From contig JAJZEU010000019.1 in assembly GCA_021805625.1 (NCBI GenBank), positions 1-12,978 on the forward strand: a stretch of DNA of 12,978 nt, written 5' to 3'. The notes beneath the pieces are model-generated. The model worked only from the letters and a program-made list of their open reading frames with translations, ran no database searches and had not been told where the DNA came from. This stretch comes from Microcaldota archaeon. GTDB lineage: Archaea; Micrarchaeota; Micrarchaeia; Micrarchaeales; CABMGC01. Both the position numbers and the translations under genes were made by a program. This document shows, piece by piece, positions 6,489 through 12,978 of this stretch; position 1 is the stretch's first letter; every line of letters begins with the position of its first letter.

Positions 6489-7862
6489 CTACCGTTTCAT
6501 GAGCGATCTATCAACTGTATCCTTCAGGTAACTGAAGTAATTCTGTTCCTGCAATCTGGAAGTCATGTACAACGAAACCTGCATTGCGTAGTTCTGTCTG
6601 CTTTCATCTGATTTTGTCTGTTGACTAACCTTTCTCTTTATCACAACATGCCTCAATCCTCTCTCCGCCCGATCACTGGTAGGTTCAACACCTTCATGTT
6701 CGAGGAACGTGAACCAATCTGTATTATAGTGCATTATGTAATTCATAATATAATCTATGTTCCTGTTCCTGTACTTTAAGGATAAAAGTGCATCAAACAA
6801 CTGCACTTCGTATTTCTCCCTCAACTGTAGAGAAGGTCCTACTTCGAGTAGCTCTACTTTCGCATTGTGATACAACTTTCGCACCTTTCTGAAGATTCTT
6901 TTGTAGTCTTCGGTCTCTTCTGAGGTATTGAATAACCTCGGCGGATTCTTCCACTTTCTTATCATATGAGACCAATCTCTTTGTAAAGTCTTCTTGCCAA
7001 TATTGTCATAGGCGGAATAACCATCGGTTGTGTCAATGCCCTTATCACCTTCGAATATCTCTCGTGCAGTTTTGGAACTTCTGCTGTTTTCTATCCAATA
7101 ACAGACATCTTTCAAAGTAGTTGCAATCCATACCCAATTCAACTTGCCATTATGTCTCCATGAAGTTTCATCTTTGCATTTTGCCTTCGCAGCAAATATT
7201 CTTGCTTTCAACTGGTCGTAGTCATCGCCAAGATACTTCTTCAGAGATAATTGTATGTTATACGCTGCGGCTTTTGATATATTCAATCCGAGTATGTGCA
7301 GGAATTCTGCAATCTTCCCATAAGACAGGTTCATGCCAACATACATGGTTGAAATCAGAAGCGCAACAGTTAGGTCATATTTGCTATTTGGAAGTGCATT
7401 TGGGACTTGAGGACTTACTTCTTTGTGGCAATTACCACACCAGTATCTCGGAATAAGATACTCTGTATTCTCTATCTGCGGAAGTTCTAATCTGATAACC
7501 ATTCGTCTACGTGGTTTTGCCCTTTCTTTATGGACAAGACCACCACAATCTGGACACTTTTTCAAAGAAAGCAGTTTCTTTCTATCTACTTTTGGCCTAG
7601 CATTGCGGATATTGTCTTTTGGAGGTTTATTCTCGGTGTTATTCTTTTCTTCCTTTATATCTATCTTTGGTTTGAGATATGGCGGTAATGAACCTGACGG
7701 TGTATTTTCATTTTTGTATTTACGGAATTCATTCTGCAACTTCTCAAATGCATCAACAAGTTTATTGAGTTGCTCTCTGAGCTCTTTATTCTCTTTTCTC
7801 AACATTTTGTTTTCCTTTTCAAGTTGGATTATCCTCTTCTCGAGTTCTTCTTTCAAAGACAT
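6489..7862 (-). CDS. tnpC: IS66-family transposase
   Basis: This 457-residue transposase starts with a leucine-zipper-like coiled coil (about 5-50). A zinc-finger region follows, with CPDC (103-106) and CGNC (142-145), matching the IS66 zinc-binding domain, then the DDE catalytic core. Candidate catalytic residues are D231 in CKDETSWR, D280 in DTTDGYSAY and E400 in EPTSDRAERGLRHVVIKRK; the last motif corresponds to the IS66 signature PTNNxAERxLRP. RDWSHMIRKW (295-304) is the usual W-x-H insertion motif. It starts at ATG 7862 and its TAG stop lies inside the left inverted repeat. A strong TATA box in the right inverted repeat lies about 85 bp upstream. The frame is intact and the element may be active. 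Confidence 0.96.
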   Translation of the reverse strand: MSLKEELEKRIIQLEKENKMLRKENKELREQLNKLVDAFEKLQNEFRKYKNENTPSGSLPPYLKPKIDIKEEKNNTENKPPKDNIRNARPKVDRKKLLSLKKCPDCGGLVHKERAKPRRRMVIRLELPQIENTEYLIPRYWCGNCHKEVSPQVPNALPNSKYDLTVALLISTMYVGMNLSYGKIAEFLHILGLNISKAAAYNIQLSLKKYLGDDYDQLKARIFAAKAKCKDETSWRHNGKLNWVWIATTLKDVCYWIENSRSSKTAREIFEGDKGIDTTDGYSAYDNIGKKTLQRDWSHMIRKWKNPPRLFNTSEETEDYKRIFRKVRKLYHNAKVELLEVGPSLQLREKYEVQLFDALLSLKYRNRNIDYIMNYIMHYNTDWFTFLEHEGVEPTSDRAERGLRHVVIKRKVSQQTKSDESRQNYAMQVSLYMTSRLQEQNYFSYLKDTVDRSLMKR

Positions 7863-7939
7863 TACAGGTCGCGAAAGTATACCGTCAGAAAGAAATAGAA
7901 TACTAATAGATAGACGTCGAAACTTCCACTAAACGGCAT

Positions 7940-7950
7940 ATTTATAAACT
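7940..7950 (-). promoter_or_regulatory. TATA box inside the right inverted repeat of the IS66 element
   Basis: On the minus strand GTTTATAAATA is a near-perfect archaeal box A, located within the 25-bp inverted repeat. It points at the transposase (start 7862) and would give a leader of roughly 50 nt. Transposase binding to its own ends could therefore repress it. Confidence 0.5.
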
Positions 7951-7954
7951 CTTA

Positions 7955-8203
7955 CTACGGTTTCAACAGCAATGCGTCCTTTATCATTATTTCGTCAGGA
8001 TGTTCTGCGATACTTACCTTTACCCCAGATGCAATATTATGCAAGTTGCCCAGCTGCTCGTTACCATTCACTATTGCGAATGCAGCCTGGTTACTGAAAT
8101 CGTAGTGCATAATCAGTGGCTCTCCCAGCATGGCCTCAAGTATTCTTCCATAACTCGATTCCTGTGGGATAAAATCGAACTTGAAGATATTAATTTTGGT
8201 CAT
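7955..8203 (-). pseudogene. N-terminal fragment of the second transfer ATPase (cut by IS66 element)
   Basis: The 82-residue open frame (MTKINIFKFDFIPQESSYGR to LLLKP) ends at a TAG whose TA belongs to the target duplication and whose G is the last base of the IS66 element. Without the element the frame continues ...KPYYMAVYKGAG... directly into the ATPase at 6460. It is therefore the first 84 codons of that gene and not an independent small gene. It has no membrane segment; it looks like a mixed alpha-beta start of a VirB4/HerA-type N-terminal domain. ATG 8203 overlaps the TGA of the upstream membrane protein (ATGA). Confidence 0.88.
7956..7963. repeat. 8-bp target-site duplication, right of IS66 element
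   Basis: TACGGTTT, identical to 6465-6472. Confidence 0.95.
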
Positions 8204-8499
8204 AATATATCCAGCGCAATATGCAGCATCACCATGGTTATAACAATGTTGATAAGTGGGAGGACTGCAAAATAAGCTTTTGCCTCCTTACTCACATGAA
8301 AATGCAATCCGTAGGCTAAAAGGAGGATAAATAAGGCCAGCGCAAACGCCAATGCTAGTATAATCGAATAATAAAAACTAAAACCAAGATACATTGCTAT
8401 CGGAAGTAGTGTTGAGGCGATGGACGTGCTGGAGAAACCCTCGAGCATGTAGTAGTACGCTGCGTTGCTCCTTCTATATAATGTCCTAAATTCAAGCAT
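8200..8499 (-). CDS. Small three-helix membrane protein of the transfer operon
   Basis: This is a 99-residue protein of unknown family. Hydrophobic segments at about 25-42, 44-65 and 76-97 predict three membrane helices, with a short polar hinge HFHVSKEAK between the second and third. I chose ATG 8499 (MLEFRTLYRR) because it overlaps the preceding stop as ATGCTTGA; an upstream ATG at 8562 would extend 21 residues across the previous gene with low-quality sequence. It ends in an ATGA junction with the large ATPase gene. Position and size would suit an accessory channel subunit comparable to CedA2 or a small VirB-type membrane protein, but no homology is claimed. Confidence 0.72.
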   Translation of the reverse strand: MLEFRTLYRRSNAAYYYMLEGFSSTSIASTLLPIAMYLGFSFYYSIILALAFALALFILLLAYGLHFHVSKEAKAYFAVLPLINIVITMVMLHIALDIL

Positions 8500-8695
8500 G
8501 CAACCACACATATACCAAGACGGAAACCGCGAACAGCAGGATAAATGCGGCCATCGGATCAAGTATCATAGTGCGCTTATATGCTGGGCTTCTTCGGGTA
8601 AGCATTAGCACAGTGTTCGCACCTATGAGTATGTTTGCGATAATTCCGCTGGAAAATATAACATAAGAGAGGAATTTTGCAATTGCTTCAAGCAT
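8492..8695 (-). CDS. Small two-helix membrane protein of the transfer operon
   Basis: This 67-residue protein has two hydrophobic helices, about 6-30 and 46-66, joined by the basic loop RRSPAYKRT. Both its start and its end use the same ATGCTTGA overlap with its neighbours, and both it and the next protein begin MLE. I do not recognise the family. Two helices with a short charged loop also describe VirB2/TrbC pilins and CedA1, so a second pilin-like or VirB3-like subunit is possible; the C-terminus ends directly at the second helix. Confidence 0.72.
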   Translation of the reverse strand: MLEAIAKFLSYVIFSSGIIANILIGANTVLMLTRRSPAYKRTMILDPMAAFILLFAVSVLVYVWLHA

Positions 8696-9164
8696 ATACT
8701 CTTACCTCCATGTTGCCATGCACAGCATACCACAAAAGCAAACCTGCAGATTCATTGAATTGGGAAAAAATGCGCATCGGTACGTTCATTTCGACGTCAT
8801 TCACGAACAACGTAAGCCTATCGCTTTTGCTGTTTTTCACATATCTCGGCATATTTGGGATCCATTTTTCGGTTATGTACCCAAGGTCTTCAAATGCCTG
8901 CTGCTCCAGATTCTGTTTTTTCAGATTCTTGCACAGCCTGCCACTTATCAATAAAGAGTCATAGAAGAAGGACTCGGCAGGGCTATGGAAGTCGCTTGCT
9001 TTGCAGTTTTCACACTCTGCGTTTAAATGAAACGGTTCCTCTTCATCTGCGGAGATGACTATTTTGCTTCTCGATATCTTAATGCCTTTAAGCATCACGA
9101 GAACTAATGCGCCGACAAATATCGGGAGTATCTGAACCGCATATTGGAGCACAAACTGACTCAT
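8688..9164 (-). CDS. Membrane-anchored protein of unknown function in the transfer operon
   Basis: This 158-residue protein has one N-terminal hydrophobic helix (about 5-26) followed by a soluble domain of about 130 residues. The first residue after the helix is K26, with KGIKISRSK following, so by the positive-inside rule the domain is probably cytoplasmic. A CENC pair (51-54) and a further cysteine near 78 could bind metal but do not form a recognised motif. The end of the protein is predicted beta-rich. The start overlaps the upstream stop as ATGA and the stop overlaps the next start as ATGCTTGA. The layout recalls VirB8-type or anchoring subunits, but no sequence signature supports a specific name. 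Confidence 0.7.
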   Translation of the reverse strand: MSQFVLQYAVQILPIFVGALVLVMLKGIKISRSKIVISADEEEPFHLNAECENCKASDFHSPAESFFYDSLLISGRLCKNLKKQNLEQQAFEDLGYITEKWIPNMPRYVKNSKSDRLTLFVNDVEMNVPMRIFSQFNESAGLLLWYAVHGNMEVRVYA

Positions 9165-9865
9165 ACCCTCACTACGCTAAAAACATCTTTCGAGCGATAC
9201 GTTACCAGATATCTATTGCTTTTAAGGAGCCTGACAGCGCTTTCCACATGCGCGTGGCTTATTCCATACTTCTTTTCAAGCATCTCAGCGGAGACGCTGC
9301 CGGTTCCAGCCTCAAAGAGAATGATTTCTGAAACAAGCTTATCTGTCAGGGAGGCAATCCTTTCATTCTCAGCTTTCAATGCGATTACCTCTTCGCGCAA
9401 TTTGTTTATGCGTTTTGCAAGGATCAGGTATGCCCTGCTTGCCCCCACAGATTCCTTCTTTTCGGGAATTGTTGGCAATGGCTTGGAATCGATGTTCAGG
9501 AGTGCAACCACTATGTACTGGAATAGGCTCTCTATGTAGAAAGAATACTCTGGTGAAAGGAAGGCGGAAACTGCTAAAAGTTTCAGCAGGCTGTTGCTCA
9601 GGCTGTATAGAGGGGATATTTTGGAGTATGTTTCAAGAGTTATGTATTTGGCATTAAATTCGAAAATGTGCCGGGTTTCAGGGTTTTCTTCTATTCGGAT
9701 TGCATAGCGCGGCGAGCTGCCGTCGCTTATCTTCACGATCGCAGGATAGCAATCGAGCTTTTTCTTTACCTTCGACATTCCAACGTTAAGGCTTGTGCGT
9801 ATCTGGATGCGCGACAGCAATGCGAGCTTGCCAGTTTTGATTGGGATATCTTCCATGCAATTCAC
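9161..9865 (-). CDS. Coiled-coil and winged-helix-like protein of the transfer operon
   Basis: This 234-residue soluble protein is not recognised as a whole. Residues 1-75 look beta-rich, 85-125 form hydrophobic helices, 145-178 form a charged heptad-like coiled coil (KRINKLREEVIALKAENERI), and 180-234 resemble a winged helix-turn-helix with SAEMLEKKYGISHAHVESAVRLLKSNRYL and a terminal beta wing. Such a domain could bind DNA at the transfer machine, regulate the operon, or serve only for protein contact. The start is GTG 9865, overlapping the preceding stop as GTGA, with an ATG three codons later at 9856. The stop overlaps the next gene as ATGA. Confidence 0.72.
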   Translation of the reverse strand: MNCMEDIPIKTGKLALLSRIQIRTSLNVGMSKVKKKLDCYPAIVKISDGSSPRYAIRIEENPETRHIFEFNAKYITLETYSKISPLYSLSNSLLKLLAVSAFLSPEYSFYIESLFQYIVVALLNIDSKPLPTIPEKKESVGASRAYLILAKRINKLREEVIALKAENERIASLTDKLVSEIILFEAGTGSVSAEMLEKKYGISHAHVESAVRLLKSNRYLVTYRSKDVFSVVRV

Positions 9866-10962
9866 TTATTCGCCTTTGCCATAGCAATGGAGAATGCATC
9901 TGCGAGTTCATCCTCCGCAATTCCTATTCTGCGCAGCTCACCCAGGATCTTCATTCTGTCTGCACCGGCTTCTGCGAGCTTTAGGATCAGCGCAGAGAGC
10001 TCTGTCCCGTTCTCTGAAACGCTCCTGATTATATCTCCCTCTGCTTCGCTGCTTATGCCCACATTCTTCAGAAGCAGTACAAATCTGCCCTCGTCTATTT
10101 GAAAATCCATGTAACCACGCAAGCGTATTCCTATTAACCGCGGAGGAGCCCTTCCTGGAATCCTCTCCACGAAGAGGGTATTTCTCAATGAATCCTTTCC
10201 CAATCTTATGACAAGGCAGCTGCCCACTTCAAGATTCTGTACGGCTCTTATCATTTCCTGCGGCAGGTTGTAGTTCTTTGCGAGGTTGCTGAGGCTACGC
10301 TTATCCTGCAGCCTGAAAACTACTATTGTAGCCGTGTTTTCCATGACAGTGCTGTCAACATCTTCAAGCATCTGGGAAGCCATGATAATCCCGATGCCGT
10401 ACTTCCTGCCTTCTCTGATGAGCTTTCTCAGGATGCTTCCGCGCGATAGAAGCTTCCATGCTTCATCCAGGATGACGAACCTAGTACATTTTGCGGTCTT
10501 TTCTAACTCCGCGGCATTTATTATCGAGTTCAGGTACTTCTCTGCAACATTTATCCTGTCATTCTCTTTCATTTCTGAAAGATCGGCGTAACTTACATTT
10601 CCATTGCAGATATGCGGGTTGAAATCCGTCACTTCTTCAGCAAACATGAATTTTGCAAACTCATTGTACTCTCCGGTAAAGTCAATGATGAATGCAGAAT
10701 AGTTATGTATGAGGCTCATCTTCAGGAGCAGGCTCTTCAAGAAGTAGCTTTTTCCTGAGCCCGTCATGCCCACAACAAACATATGATTGTTTATCGAATT
10801 TTCAAAATTCAGAAATACCGGAAGCTTGAATTTTGGCTCATCCCCTATGTAGATGCCGTTTTCCGCACTTTTCAATATGCTGGCTTCGTTTAGATCCGCA
10901 GTGCTGTGGATGTGCATCATTTTGGCGATTGTCTTTGAACCAAATGGCAGTGAATATTGCAT
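9862..10962 (-). CDS. virB4: VirB4-type ATPase domain protein (type IV secretion)
   Basis: This is the motor domain of a VirB4/TraE-type ATPase, which powers pilus assembly or substrate transfer at the inner face of the membrane. Counted from ATG 10962, it has the conserved entry QYSLPFGS (2-9), equivalent to STLPLG in VirB4 proteins, Walker A GMTGSGKS (65-72), Walker B with the diagnostic VILDEAWKLL (163-172), and the sensor segment KYGIGIIMASQ (187-197). About 70 C-terminal residues form an extra helical tail. The N-terminal half of a normal VirB4 is missing and is found in the upstream gene. I chose ATG 10962 because it starts at the conserved motif, 5 nt after the upstream stop; an alternative GTG at 10992 would overlap that gene by 26 nt. 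Confidence 0.88.
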   Translation of the reverse strand: MQYSLPFGSKTIAKMMHIHSTADLNEASILKSAENGIYIGDEPKFKLPVFLNFENSINNHMFVVGMTGSGKSYFLKSLLLKMSLIHNYSAFIIDFTGEYNEFAKFMFAEEVTDFNPHICNGNVSYADLSEMKENDRINVAEKYLNSIINAAELEKTAKCTRFVILDEAWKLLSRGSILRKLIREGRKYGIGIIMASQMLEDVDSTVMENTATIVVFRLQDKRSLSNLAKNYNLPQEMIRAVQNLEVGSCLVIRLGKDSLRNTLFVERIPGRAPPRLIGIRLRGYMDFQIDEGRFVLLLKNVGISSEAEGDIIRSVSENGTELSALILKLAEAGADRMKILGELRRIGIAEDELADAFSIAMAKANK

Positions 10963-10966
10963 TGAA

Positions 10967-11680
10967 TCACAAATTCCTGAGAAGATCCCCACCCTTCAAT
11001 ATGGTATAGCTAGCATCAAATGTAGACGCGAACGCTTGCGCAGTGCGTTCTATTCTGCTGGCGGCCTCTCTCGATGCTTCGCTTTCTGCATCTGCAACCG
11101 CTGTACACTTTAACTTGAACAATGTCATGAACGGTTTGCTGCCGCCGTTGAGCTGCGCTATCTCTTCGTCGATAAATGCCAATTCTCTCTTAAGCCTGTT
11201 GCTCTTTGCATACTCTGCCTTGCCCAGATTGGAAAATGCAAGCTCCTTCATGCTCCTCCTTGTCCTAAGGCTGTCCACAACCTTCTTCTTGTCGAAAGGC
11301 TCAAGGCACATGCTGAATTCGAATGGCGTATCTACCTTATCAAGCAGGGCCTCAAAAAGATCGGCTTCTGATCTGGGAGTATGGTTCATGTAAAAGATTG
11401 CAATGGAGACACTTTCATACAATCCCCCTATCCTCCTTACGATAGAGGTGGTATTCCTGCCCAGGGAATAGCCGCCAGATACGACAATAACCTTTTTCTT
11501 CTGGAGTATCGCGGTGTTTATGAGCTGCCCAGAATGGAAGTATATTACGGACAAAGCTAGCAAAATGATTGCTGGGATTATCAATTTGGCATAGAGAATT
11601 GCAGCCCCGAATAGCAGGGCTGCAGAGAGTGAATAGAGCGCGTATGCATATTTCCTATTGCCAAAGATAGTTTCGTCCAT
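10967..11680 (-). CDS. PrgI/VirB3-like membrane segment fused to a VirB4 N-terminal domain
   Basis: This 237-residue protein begins MDETIFGNRKYAY, like PrgI/VirB3-type subunits (D-x-x-IFG then an aromatic-rich helix), with two membrane helices at about 12-30 and 33-49. Residues 60-237 look like the N-terminal domain of VirB4/TraE. They include the central charged helices (about 145-178, ELAFSNLGKAEYAKSNRLKRE), the strand FMTLFKLKCTAVAD, a long helix with repeated EA/SR residues, and a closing strand ASYTILKGG. The ATPase half follows as the next gene, in a frame one base off. I chose ATG 11680, 7 nt after the upstream stop; a longer start at 11740 would overlap the channel gene. The protein probably anchors the VirB4 motor to the membrane. 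Confidence 0.72.
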   Translation of the reverse strand: MDETIFGNRKYAYALYSLSAALLFGAAILYAKLIIPAIILLALSVIYFHSGQLINTAILQKKKVIVVSGGYSLGRNTTSIVRRIGGLYESVSIAIFYMNHTPRSEADLFEALLDKVDTPFEFSMCLEPFDKKKVVDSLRTRRSMKELAFSNLGKAEYAKSNRLKRELAFIDEEIAQLNGGSKPFMTLFKLKCTAVADAESEASREAASRIERTAQAFASTFDASYTILKGGDLLRNL

Positions 11681-11687
11681 AAAAACA

Positions 11688-12728
11688 CTATATAATTCTG
11701 AATTTCCCAAAATGCGCCTCTGAACCAAGAACTTCTGCAAACTCTTTTATCGATATGCCGGTTATTATCAGGCTGAATGTCGGCAATATGAATACTTCAA
11801 CTATGAGCATGGCAATGTAATGGAAAAGGTCTGCAAGCGCACCTGCCAACGCGGAAAGTGCAGACTTAATCAGCCCCAGCATGCTACCTAGGATACCTGA
11901 CGTGCTGTTTGTGCCGCTCAGAATGGTATAGTTGCCGTCGAACCCGCTTGCGTAGAGGTTTACCTGCTCCAGAGAAGTGCTGTTGAATGTGCCGGAGTAG
12001 CTTACGAGCAGGGCAGCGTTCATGAGATAAGAGAGAGGCAGCACAACATAAACGCCTATTGCAACGGCTATTATGAATCCTCCAAGCTTTCTTGTGGGGT
12101 AAAAGGTCCTCAGGATTATGCCGACCGGCAGCAGGATTGTAAGTGCTGAAATTGCGATGAACGCAAGCACTGCAGCCTGCGCAGCAACGCCCATTGCTAT
12201 TGTTGTAAGCAGTTCCGTTGCGTATTGGATTTCAGCAATAAATGGCTTTAACAGCGCTGCAGGCGAAAATGTTACGAACATTGCGCTCAGCTGCAGCGAT
12301 GCAAGCAATCCAAGCGAAATCTCCAGCGCAAAAAGCAAGGTGAGCAGCCCTAGGATTATCGTCAGCAGTGAGTAGTGCTGCTGTCCGGCAAAGGTATACG
12401 GGCCTGTGCCTGCAAGATAGTTGTATGCAAAACAGAGCGCAGAGTTGCCTGTCATATACGAAAAGCATGAGAAAGAGGTATTGCTGCCGTATGTCAAATT
12501 GTTTATCAGATTTGTGACCACCCCATTCGGCATAAATAGGAGCAGCATGCCCCCGACAATTGCCCCATTAAACACAGACTGATACAATTCATTCCTGCCA
12601 AAGTCCTTCAGGCTTTTTTCGTTCAGCGCGTATCCCAAGCCGTATATGATTCCCCCAACTGCGATCATTATGCTTATCACTGCGACTGCTATGCTGAACC
12701 CGTAGGGTCCGAAAGGAAATGCCTGCAT
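11688..12728 (-). CDS. VirB6/TrbL/CedA-like polytopic channel protein
   Basis: This 346-residue membrane protein has about six to eight hydrophobic segments, near 8-30, 44-61, 112-137, 168-203 (long enough for two), 210-236 and 305-334, and two polar loops rich in S, T, N and G (about 66-108 and 240-300) that probably face outside. The C-terminal tail carries ISIKEFAEVLGSE, a motif I associate with archaeal VirB6-like proteins. VirB6/TrbL/CedA proteins form the inner-membrane part of the DNA-transfer channel. The start is taken as ATG 12728, 4 nt after the pilin stop; a TTG at 12740 would add four residues. Assignment rests on topology, the C-terminal motif and position between the pilin and VirB4 genes. 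Confidence 0.75.
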   Translation of the reverse strand: MQAFPFGPYGFSIAVAVISIMIAVGGIIYGLGYALNEKSLKDFGRNELYQSVFNGAIVGGMLLLFMPNGVVTNLINNLTYGSNTSFSCFSYMTGNSALCFAYNYLAGTGPYTFAGQQHYSLLTIILGLLTLLFALEISLGLLASLQLSAMFVTFSPAALLKPFIAEIQYATELLTTIAMGVAAQAAVLAFIAISALTILLPVGIILRTFYPTRKLGGFIIAVAIGVYVVLPLSYLMNAALLVSYSGTFNSTSLEQVNLYASGFDGNYTILSGTNSTSGILGSMLGLIKSALSALAGALADLFHYIAMLIVEVFILPTFSLIITGISIKEFAEVLGSEAHFGKFRII

Positions 12729-12732
12729 GCTT

Positions 12733-12978
12733 TCATCCAAGGGAATTTGTAGTTAGGTTTGTTAGCAAATGTGTCGAAGCCATGGCAAGGCTATTCGATG
12801 CGACTGAAAGAACGGCGACTATTATTGCCCCTATTATCACATTTATCGCCGTTGTGTGGAAGATAGCCTTCTTTTCGGGGGTCAGAAGCTGGCCGACCGC
12901 GTAGAATATCCCGGCAATTATGAAAAGGACGGCGCTGAGCAACGGACCTATCTCCATGAGGAGCTGTTGGATGTAGTT
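12733..12978 (-). CDS. VirB2/TrbC/CedA1-like pilin, probably running off the window
   Basis: A small two-helix protein: from the ATG at 12957 it has 74 residues, with helices at about 5-24 and 36-60 joined by QLLTPEKKAIFHTTA, and a short polar C-terminus. This helix-charged loop-helix plan with a glycine-rich start to helix two (INVIIGAIIVA) is that of VirB2/TrbC pilins and the archaeal CedA1 subunit. The frame stays open upstream to the window edge (NYIQQLL), there is no Shine-Dalgarno sequence before ATG 12957, and pilins usually have a longer N-terminus, so the true start is probably outside. It is the most upstream gene visible in the transfer operon, next to the channel gene. Confidence 0.75.
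   Translation of the reverse strand, partial: NYIQQLLMEIGPLLSAVLFIIAGIFYAVGQLLTPEKKAIFHTTAINVIIGAIIVAVLSVASNSLAMASTHLLTNLTTNSLG

Larger units (their letters stand above)
6473..7955 (-). mobile_element. Complete IS66-family insertion sequence (1483 bp)
   Basis: Terminal inverted repeats of 25 bp (6473-6497 and 7931-7955) begin GTAAGAGTTTAT, identical over 12 bases, and end with a shared CCGTTT. The GTAAG start is the known IS66-family terminus. Perfect 8-bp target duplications TACGGTTT flank it. It carries only the transposase gene, with no tnpA or tnpB accessory genes, like the simpler ISBst12-type members. Removing the element with one duplication fuses the flanking frames into one ATPase gene, which confirms the boundaries to the base. 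Confidence 0.96.

Noticed and set aside
8500..8562. The longer start at ATG 8562 for the three-helix membrane protein.
   Set aside because: The added residues would overlap the upstream membrane gene by 71 nt and are cysteine- and tryptophan-rich antisense-like sequence, while ATG 8499 gives the 8-nt overlap used by the neighbouring junction.
1..12978. CRISPR arrays, rRNA genes, integrase, relaxase or restriction-modification genes.
   Set aside because: No regularly spaced repeats, rRNA-like sequence or diagnostic motifs of these systems were found on either strand by reading.

Overview
The window is archaeal DNA. Supporting signs are a tRNA-Trp gene with a canonical intron and a bulge-helix-bulge splice structure, TATA boxes about 25-30 bp upstream of starts, leaderless or tightly overlapping genes, and protein families common in archaea. 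The host may be a DPANN lineage (for example Micrarchaeota/ARMAN) or a Thermoplasmata relative, but that is inference. Every recognisable gene lies on the minus strand, so the region is best read from high to low coordinates. No stretch over 300 bases lacks a feature.

Region 1 (12978 down to 4472) is one long operon whose genes overlap or nearly abut, often through ATGA or ATGCTTGA junctions. It looks like a type IV secretion (conjugation or DNA-transfer) machine. In order it encodes a two-helix VirB2/TrbC/CedA1-like pilin, a polytopic VirB6/TrbL/CedA-like channel protein, a two-helix PrgI/VirB3-like segment fused to a VirB4 N-terminal domain, a separate VirB4-type ATPase domain, a coiled-coil plus winged-helix protein, a single-helix membrane-anchored protein, two small membrane proteins, and a second HerA/VirB4-like ATPase with a C-terminal beta-sandwich-like tail. 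The second ATPase gene is cut in two by a complete IS66-family element (6473-7955) with 25-bp terminal inverted repeats and a perfect 8-bp target duplication. Removing the element and one duplication restores a single 746-residue reading frame, so the last gene of the machine was recently inactivated or truncated.

Region 2 (4471-4104) holds the tRNA-Trp(CCA) gene with its TATA box. Its 75-nt intron contains a box C-like motif and a guide-like stretch complementary to the anticodon, as in euryarchaeal tRNA-Trp introns that guide 2'-O-methylation. A short hairpin follows the tRNA.

Region 3 (4103-2240) is a short-chain dehydrogenase/reductase gene interrupted by a complete IS630-family element (2883-4021) with a TA target duplication. 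Removing the insertion restores an intact 240-residue frame.

Region 4 (2239-1) holds an AAA+ ATPase of the DUF4143 type with its own TATA box and an upstream palindrome, bracketed by two 56-bp direct repeats (86% identical). A cyclic phosphodiesterase-like 2H-family gene follows, then the start of a gene running off the window. A 14-bp copy of the tRNA-Trp 3' end at 646-659 could mark an old tRNA-targeted integration, although no integrase is visible.

Overall the window shows a DNA-transfer operon next to a tRNA, decorated by recent transposition. The main points of interest are the unusual split VirB4 architecture, the unassigned small proteins inside the operon, and two insertion events that can be reversed on paper to the base.
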